Assembly (NCBI GenBank): GCA_027858595.1
Contig: JAQICK010000001.1
Span: forward strand, 1-10,361
DNA length: 10,361 nucleotides
Direction: 5' to 3'
DNA from: Melioribacteraceae bacterium
Lineage (GTDB): Bacteria > Bacteroidota > Ignavibacteria > Ignavibacteriales > Melioribacteraceae
The notes under the pieces were generated by a model. The model was not told where the DNA came from and searched no databases. It saw only the letters and a program-made list of their open reading frames with translations. How positions within the stretch are numbered: the stretch's first letter is position 1; the number at the start of each line of letters is the position of its first letter. Both the position numbers and the translations under genes were made by a program. Shown here in pieces: positions 5,827-10,361 of this stretch.

Positions 5827-6711
5827 TTAATTTCCTTGAAGAGCGTTAGCACCTGAAACTATTTCTAATATTTCATTAGTAATAGCTGCTTGACGTCTTT
5901 TGTTGTAAGTAAGTTGAAGTGAGCTAATCATTTCGGTAGCATTTTCTGTTGCCATATCCATTGCTGTCATACGAGCACCAAGCTCTCCAGCATAGGAGTT
6001 AAGTAAAACTGCCCATACTTGTGCATTTAGATATTGCGGTAATAATCCATCAATAATTGTTTTTTTATCAGGCTCAAAGATATAATCTAAATTCTCTTCT
6101 TGAACTTCTTCCACTGACACTTCTGGATTTATTGGATAAAGCTGAAGTTCTATAATCTCTTGCTGTGCAGCCGATTTAAATTTGTTATAAACAACAATAA
6201 CTTTATTATAATCTCCTGGAATAAACTTACCAGTTAATTGCTTATTAAGTTGTGCAACAAAATCAAATTTTAAGTCCCCAAAAATTCCATTAAAACCCTC
6301 AACAACATTATACTCGTGGCGTGTAAAGTAATCATTAACTTTTTTACCAATACAGTAAAGAGAAACATTATTGTTGGAATTTTGTTCTGAGTAATTGTTA
6401 TTAATTAATTTTTCAACTTTGTTAATTATGTTCGAGTTAAACGCACCACACAATCCTCTATCAGATGAAACTACAATAATTGCTATTTTTTCATCGCCAC
6501 TCTCTTTTATAAGTGGATGATCATAGTTTTTTTCAACGTTAAGTAACTGACTTAATACGTCAGCTATTTTTCTTGAATATGGTCTAGCATTAATAATGTT
6601 TTCCTGTGCTTTGTTTAACCTAGCAGCAGCAACCATTTTCATTGCTTTAGTGATTTTCTGTGTGCCTTTTACACCAGTTATACTACGTTTTATATCTCTT
6701 AAAGTTGCCAT
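5827..6711 (-). CDS. atpG: ATP synthase F1 subunit gamma
   Basis: Gamma is the central rotor shaft of F1, turning inside the alpha3beta3 ring and resting on the c-ring. The 294 residues agree with the family. The N-terminal coiled-coil helix is ATLRDIKRSITGVKGTQKIT followed by KAMKMVAAARLNKAQ, and the C-terminal helix contains RMTAMDMATENATEMISSLQ and YNKRRQAAITNEILEIVSGA. These two segments form the antiparallel coiled coil of the shaft. The middle includes SSDRGLCGAFN, the Rossmann-like domain motif. The ATG at 6711 is three bases after the atpA stop and has no clear SD, so it is probably coupled to atpA translation. In many bacteria atpD and atpC would follow; here ffh does. Confidence 0.98.
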   Translation of the reverse strand: MATLRDIKRSITGVKGTQKITKAMKMVAAARLNKAQENIINARPYSRKIADVLSQLLNVEKNYDHPLIKESGDEKIAIIVVSSDRGLCGAFNSNIINKVEKLINNNYSEQNSNNNVSLYCIGKKVNDYFTRHEYNVVEGFNGIFGDLKFDFVAQLNKQLTGKFIPGDYNKVIVVYNKFKSAAQQEIIELQLYPINPEVSVEEVQEENLDYIFEPDKKTIIDGLLPQYLNAQVWAVLLNSYAGELGARMTAMDMATENATEMISSLQLTYNKRRQAAITNEILEIVSGANALQGN

Positions 6712-6714
6712 AAA

Positions 6715-8265
6715 TTATTCAGAAATCTTAAACTTAGTTGAAAATTCTTTAACGCTGGTTTTAATGTTTTCAACAGTAGCGTCGCTTAATACTTTTTCAT
6801 TATTTATTACTTTAAGAATTTCTGGATTTTTTAATTCTATATATTCAAGAAATTCTGCAATAAATCTATTTACATCTTCCATCGGAAGATTATCCATAAA
6901 ACCTTGAGTTCCTAAGAAAACACTAACAACTTGTTGTTCAACAGGAATTGGAACATATTGGCCTTGCTTTAGCAATTCAACTAATCTTGCACCACGTGTT
7001 AAAGTTCTTTGTGTTGCTTTATCCAAATCAGAACCAAATTTTGCAAATGCTTCCAATTCCCTATATTGTGCTAAATCAAGTTTTAACGAACCAGCAACTT
7101 TTTTCATAGCTTTAATTTGTGCACTACCACCAACACGGGAAACCGAAATACCAACGTTAATAGCTGGACGAATACCAGCGTTGAATAAACTTGGCTCAAG
7201 ATAAATTTGACCATCAGTAATTGAAATTACGTTTGTAGGAATGTATGCAGAAACATCGCCTTGTTGAGTTTCAATAATTGGAAGTGCAGTTAAACTACCG
7301 CCACCAAGTTTGTCGTTAAGTTTTGAAGCTCTTTCAAGTAAACGTGAATGAACATAAAAAACATCTCCAGGATATGCTTCACGGCCCGGAGGTCTTCTTA
7401 ACAATAAAGAAAGTTCACGATAAGCAACGGCTTGTTTTGATAAATCGTCATAAACTACAAGCGCGTGCTGACCTTTATCTCGAAAGAACTCGCCAAGTGT
7501 TGCGCCAGCATAAGGAGCAATGTATTGTAATGGTGCTGGCGTAGATGCTCCAGCATTAATAACAGTTGTGTATTCCATTGCACCGTGTTCTTCTAGTTTA
7601 GCAACAACTTGTGCAACAGTAGAGTCCTTTTGACCTATGGCTACATAAACACAAAACACAGGATCAATTCCTCGAGCTTTTGCCTCTTCTGTGTGTGTAA
7701 TTTTTTGATTGATAATTGCATCGATAGCAACTGCAGTTTTTCCAGTCTGTCTATCACCAATAATAAGCTCACGTTGTCCACGTCCAATAGGAATCATAGC
7801 ATCAACAGCAGTAATACCAGTTTGAAGAGGTTCTGAAACAGATTGACGAGTTACTACACCCAGTGCCTTTCTCTCAATTGGCATAAGTGCTTCATGCTCA
7901 ACAGAACCTTTACCATCAATGGGTTCACCAAGAGGATTAACAACACGTCCTAGCATTGCAGTTCCAACAGGAAATGAAGCTAGTCGTTTTGTTCTTTTAA
8001 CAGTATCACCTTCTTTTATCAATTGCGATTCGCCAAAAAGCACACAACCAACACTGTCTTCATCAAGGTTAAGAACCATTCCCATAACATTGTTAGGAAA
8101 TTCAACCAACTCACTAACCATTACTTTGGATAATCCATAAACTCTTGCAATACCATCGCCAACTTGTAACACGGTACCTACATCATAAATTTCTGCTTCG
8201 TTATCAAAGCCAGCTAATTGTTGTCTTAAAATTGTTGATATCTCATCCGGTCTCACCTGAGCCAT
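6715..8265 (-). CDS. atpA: ATP synthase F1 subunit alpha
   Basis: Alpha carries the non-catalytic nucleotide sites of F1 and gives the arginine finger to the neighbouring catalytic beta site. At 516 residues it is of normal length. The N-terminal barrel includes VGDGIARVYGL. The nucleotide-binding domain has Walker A GDRQTGKT at 170-177, Walker B ALVVYDD at 268-274, the segment LLLRRPPGREAYPGDVFYVH and QQGDVSAYIPTNVISITDGQ. The arginine finger is R377 in SVSRVGGSA, equivalent to E. coli R376. The C-terminal part has the helical-bundle segment LDLAQYRELEAFAKFGSDLD. The ATG at 8265 is preceded by AAGG (8273-8276) at seven bases. It is 29 bases after atpH and three before atpG, within the operon. 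Nothing looks degenerate. Confidence 0.99.
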   Translation of the reverse strand: MAQVRPDEISTILRQQLAGFDNEAEIYDVGTVLQVGDGIARVYGLSKVMVSELVEFPNNVMGMVLNLDEDSVGCVLFGESQLIKEGDTVKRTKRLASFPVGTAMLGRVVNPLGEPIDGKGSVEHEALMPIERKALGVVTRQSVSEPLQTGITAVDAMIPIGRGQRELIIGDRQTGKTAVAIDAIINQKITHTEEAKARGIDPVFCVYVAIGQKDSTVAQVVAKLEEHGAMEYTTVINAGASTPAPLQYIAPYAGATLGEFFRDKGQHALVVYDDLSKQAVAYRELSLLLRRPPGREAYPGDVFYVHSRLLERASKLNDKLGGGSLTALPIIETQQGDVSAYIPTNVISITDGQIYLEPSLFNAGIRPAINVGISVSRVGGSAQIKAMKKVAGSLKLDLAQYRELEAFAKFGSDLDKATQRTLTRGARLVELLKQGQYVPIPVEQQVVSVFLGTQGFMDNLPMEDVNRFIAEFLEYIELKNPEILKVINNEKVLSDATVENIKTSVKEFSTKFKISE

Positions 8266-8294
8266 ATCTACACCTTCTTGTTTTTCAATTTTTA

Positions 8295-8834
8295 TTAGTT
8301 AGAAACTAAACTTTTTCTTAATTTTTTGAGTTGCTGTTTTACTGAAGCATCTATAACTGTGTCATTCATTTTAACAGTAAAACCACCAATTAAAGATTCA
8401 TCCGTTTTATAAGTAGGAATAATTTCCATTTGAGAAAATTCTGCTAATTGTTTTTGCAAATATTTTTTTTGTTCATCAGAAAAATCAACCGTACTATTTA
8501 TTTCTGTTTCCACTCTTTTCAATTTAATATTTCTTAATGCGTTATATCTTTTTGCAATATCAAAAAGTATGCTTTCTCTATTTATAATATTAACAAATAA
8601 AATAAATTCAATAGAAACTTTGCTTGTTTTATCCACAAATATTTCTTGAAGAATAGATTTCTTTTTAGCGTTATTAATAACTGGACTTTTAAGAACAGTT
8701 CTTAATTCTTTAGAATCAGATAATACATTTTCGACCAATATCATATCATCAGAAACTTGTTCCAACGAGTCTTTCTCTTGGGCAAATTCTATTAAAGCAT
8801 TGGCATATCTTGTAGATATATTAAAATTACTCAT
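8295..8834 (-). CDS. atpH: ATP synthase F1 subunit delta
   Basis: Delta (OSCP-like) connects the top of F1 to the peripheral stalk made by subunit b. The 179 residues fit the family. The N-terminal helical domain starts with ISTRYANALIEFAQEKDSLE, the classic R-Y-A-x-A-L-x-x-x-A motif, and includes VLKSPVINNAKKKSIL. The C-terminal part holds IIPTYKTDESLIGGFTVKMN and DTVIDASVKQQLKKLRKSL, matching the family ending G-G-x-x-x-x-x-x-x-x-x-D-x-S-x-x-x-x-L-x-x-L. The ATG at 8834 is one base after the atpF TAG stop and has no clear SD, which suggests translational coupling to atpF. Sequence conservation of this subunit is low in general, but the termini and position make the call safe. Confidence 0.97.
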   Translation of the reverse strand: MSNFNISTRYANALIEFAQEKDSLEQVSDDMILVENVLSDSKELRTVLKSPVINNAKKKSILQEIFVDKTSKVSIEFILFVNIINRESILFDIAKRYNALRNIKLKRVETEINSTVDFSDEQKKYLQKQLAEFSQMEIIPTYKTDESLIGGFTVKMNDTVIDASVKQQLKKLRKSLVSN

Positions 8835-8835
8835 A

Positions 8836-9381
8836 CTAATTCTTATTCAAATCTTTTAAATATTCATCAACCAATTTTGACTGCTTATCTTTATCAAGAT
8901 TTACTCTGATAATTTTTTCGGCAGCGTTAACAGCAATATCAGCAACTTGGTCTTTTAAGTTATTAAAAGCTTCTTGGTTTTTTCTTTCAATTTCAGAGAT
9001 AGCTTCAGTAATCATTTTTTTAGCTTCACCCTTGCTTTCCTCAAGCAATTGTGCTTTAAGTTTTTCGGAGTATTCTCTACCTTGTTGGATAATTTTTTGT
9101 GCTTCTTCTTCTGCTCTTGCTAAATTAGCTTTGTTTTCTTCAAGCAATTTTTCAGCATCAATTCTAGCTTGTTCAGCTTTATCAATAGAATCCTTAATAA
9201 ACAATTCTCTTTCGTTAAGAGAATTAAGTATTGGACCCCAAGCCATCTTCTTAAGTATAATAAGAAGAAGTACAAAAGTGATAACAACCCAAAATATTAA
9301 TCCTGGATTTACATCAAGCAATCCGCCCGATGACTCTCCACCACTGAAAGCAAGAAAAGCCAAATTTATCATTTTAGCCAT
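8836..9381 (-). CDS. atpF: ATP synthase Fo subunit b
   Basis: Subunit b forms the peripheral stalk (stator), anchored in the inner membrane and reaching up to delta. The 181 residues have one membrane helix near 27-45 (PGLIFWVVITFVLLLIIL) followed by KKMAWGPI, as in the family. A long charged helix then runs from about 55 to 160, rich in Glu, Lys, Ala and Gln, which should form the parallel coiled coil. The segment before the membrane helix (about 25 residues, Gly/Ser rich) is longer than in E. coli b. The ATG at 9381 has AAGGA upstream at roughly eight to nine bases; Met4 is a less likely alternative. Only one b-type gene is present, so the stalk is probably a homodimer, unless a b' gene exists elsewhere. 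A hairpin separates it from atpE. Confidence 0.97.
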   Translation of the reverse strand: MAKMINLAFLAFSGGESSGGLLDVNPGLIFWVVITFVLLLIILKKMAWGPILNSLNERELFIKDSIDKAEQARIDAEKLLEENKANLARAEEEAQKIIQQGREYSEKLKAQLLEESKGEAKKMITEAISEIERKNQEAFNNLKDQVADIAVNAAEKIIRVNLDKDKQSKLVDEYLKDLNKN

Positions 9382-9407
9382 TTAATCTTTTCCTTTTATA
9401 ATTATTA

Positions 9408-9434
9408 TTGGAGTCTAAAAAACATAGACTCCAA
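9408..9434 (-). other. Perfect 10-bp hairpin in the atpE-atpF intergenic gap
   Basis: The inverted repeat TTGGAGTCTA/TAGACTCCAA (9408-9417 and 9425-9434) has a seven-base loop and no mismatches. It lies in the 70-base gap between the atpE stop and the atpF start. On the - strand it is followed by TAATAATTATAAAA, which is not a proper U tract, so it is not a classic terminator. A role as an RNA processing or stability element, or as a partial attenuator setting the high c to b ratio, is inference. Confidence 0.7.
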
Positions 9435-9451
9435 ATTAAATTTTTAAGATA

Positions 9452-9670
9452 TTATTTTAGAGCTAAAAGAATACAAATAACAAGTGCAAAAAGAGAGATA
9501 CCTTCAATAAGAGCAGCAGCAATAATCATTGAAGTTCTAATATCACCAGCAGCCTCTGGTTGACGTCCACTAGCATCCATTGCTGAACTAGCTAATTTAC
9601 CAATACCAAATGCTCCACCAATAACTGTTAAGCCAGCACCAAAACCAGCAGCTAAATATGCAAATTCCAT
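9452..9670 (-). CDS. atpE: ATP synthase Fo subunit c (proton-type)
   Basis: Subunit c is the proteolipid that assembles into the rotating membrane ring and carries the translocated ion. The 72 residues form two membrane helices joined by the polar loop with the signature RQPE (36-39), which contacts gamma and epsilon. The first helix is Gly/Ala rich (AAGFGAGLTVIGGAFGIG). The second holds the ion-binding carboxylate E56 in AAALIEGISLFALVI. The residues that bind Na+ in Na+-type c rings (Gln in helix one, Ser/Thr after the Glu) are Ile23 and Gly57 here, so proton coupling is expected. The ATG at 9670 has an excellent SD, GGAGG at 9677-9681 six bases upstream, fitting the need for many c copies. 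It is 30 bases from atpB. Confidence 0.98.
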   Translation of the reverse strand: MEFAYLAAGFGAGLTVIGGAFGIGKLASSAMDASGRQPEAAGDIRTSMIIAAALIEGISLFALVICILLALK

Positions 9671-9676
9671 GAGTTT

Positions 9677-9681
9677 CCTCC
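9677..9681 (-). promoter_or_regulatory. Strong ribosome binding site of atpE
   Basis: The - strand reads GGAGG, six bases, then ATG. It is stronger than the sites of the neighbouring atpF, atpH, atpA and atpG genes. This fits translational bias toward subunit c, which is needed in about 8-15 copies per complex. Confidence 0.8.
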
Positions 9682-9700
9682 GTTTATAGTTTAATTTATT

Positions 9701-10361
9701 TTAATGATCTTGATGAACAGCCATACCAATAAACAACGATGATAGCATCGTGAAAATGTATGCCTGTATTAATGCAACTAAAATTTCCAACAAATATATA
9801 AATAATGCAAACGCAACCGAAACCGGAGCTACAAAATAAGTTTGCATAAAAAAGATAAGTCCTATAAGAGCTAAAATTACTATATGACCTGCAGTCATGT
9901 TAGCAAAAAGTCTAATAGCCAAAGCAAATGGCTTTGTAAATAATCCAAGAATTTCAACAACAAACATAATTGGCAAAAGCCATGCGGGAACTCCAGAAGG
10001 AATAAGACCTTTGAAATATCCAAAAGCACCATTCTTCATCATTCCACCAGCTTGAACAACCAGAAATGAAATTACTGCAAGAGTTACTGTAACAGAAATA
10101 TTACTAGTAACAGTAGCACCATAAGGCACTAATCCAATAAAATTACTAAAAAGTATAAAGAAGAAAACCGTAAGCAAGTAAGGAAGAAATTTTTCGTAAC
10201 CTTTACCAATAGTTGGTTTTGCAATTTCATCGCGAACAAAAACGATAAGCACTTCAAGAAAATTTGCAAATCCGTGTGGAACTAATGATTTTTTATAAGC
10301 ATTAGATGCAATTTTGAAAGCCACAATTAATAATATTGCAACTATCCATAAAAATACCACA
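9701..10361 (-). CDS. atpB: ATP synthase Fo subunit a (5' end outside window)
   Basis: Subunit a provides the two half-channels that load and unload protons on the c-ring. Only the C-terminal 219 or so residues are visible; the frame stays open to the right edge, and the first codon seen (GTG) is internal. Several strongly hydrophobic helices are present. Key residues can be placed: the essential Arg in FALAIRLFANM (equivalent to E. coli R210), followed by TAGHIVI, and EILVALIQAYIFTML with the conserved Gln (E. coli Q252). E. coli has Glu219 and His245; here the first position is His (AGHIVI) and the second is Glu (LLEILV), the swapped arrangement known from many bacteria and mitochondria. 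The gene ends MAVHQDH, as is common. It is the most upstream visible gene of the run; the operon promoter lies outside. Confidence 0.97.
   Translation of the reverse strand, partial: VVFLWIVAILLIVAFKIASNAYKKSLVPHGFANFLEVLIVFVRDEIAKPTIGKGYEKFLPYLLTVFFFILFSNFIGLVPYGATVTSNISVTVTLAVISFLVVQAGGMMKNGAFGYFKGLIPSGVPAWLLPIMFVVEILGLFTKPFALAIRLFANMTAGHIVILALIGLIFFMQTYFVAPVSVAFALFIYLLEILVALIQAYIFTMLSSLFIGMAVHQDH

Noticed and set aside
6596..8140. Several + strand open frames of 73-103 codons opposite atpA and the start of atpG
   Set aside because: All are antisense to highly conserved subunits, carry no recognisable motif, and have no supporting context.
9032..9385. 117-codon open frame on the + strand opposite atpF
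   Set aside because: It is antisense to the well-supported coiled-coil subunit b. Its Ser/Leu/Ala-rich composition is what a Glu/Lys/Ala-rich helix gives on the opposite strand, and it shows no recognisable family.
1..10361. CRISPR arrays, insertion sequences, tRNA or rRNA genes, phage or defence genes
   Set aside because: I saw no direct-repeat arrays, transposase motifs, tRNA-like cloverleaf stretches or defence domains; the window is filled by recognisable housekeeping genes plus two accessory ones.

Overview
This is a low-G+C (about one-third by eye) bacterial chromosomal window that is almost fully coding. It most likely comes from the Bacteroidota/Chlorobiota/Ignavibacteriota branch. 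Three things point there: a DUF5723-like outer-membrane barrel gene; a split ATP synthase cluster in which atpG is not followed by atpD/atpC; and a ribosomal protein S16 with a long charged tail. Clear Shine-Dalgarno sites (GGAGG before atpE and rpsP) argue against typical Bacteroidia, which mostly lack them. An Ignavibacteria-like or Chlorobi-like source is my best inference, not a proof.

Layout. At the left edge is the 3' part of an outer-membrane barrel gene on the + strand (2-1159). It converges on a - strand gene (1241-1999) for a divergent MqnA/MqnD-like protein. A near-perfect hairpin with A and T flanks (1172-1205) lies between them and can terminate both. Everything further right is on the - strand and is read from right to left: atpB (cut by the window end), atpE, atpF, atpH, atpA, atpG, ffh, rpsP, khpA, rimM, trmD, rplS. 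A strong intrinsic terminator (2018-2042) closes this run after rplS.

How the genes work together. The atp genes encode the whole Fo part (a, c, b) and the delta, alpha and gamma subunits of a proton-type F1Fo ATP synthase. The beta and epsilon subunits must be encoded elsewhere. The run continues with only 25 bases between atpG and ffh, the SRP GTPase for co-translational membrane targeting. After a 104-base AT-rich gap comes the widely conserved translation block: S16, KH-domain RNA-binding protein, 16S maturation factor RimM, tRNA m1G37 methyltransferase and L19.

The window is mainly housekeeping, and I found no convincing new defence, mobile or CRISPR system. The points most worth a second look are the divergent MqnA-like gene placed 18 bases after a terminator with no visible ribosome binding site, a perfect 10-bp hairpin between atpE and atpF, two TTG-started genes (rpsP and rimM, the latter with no other Met codon), and the atp-ffh junction.
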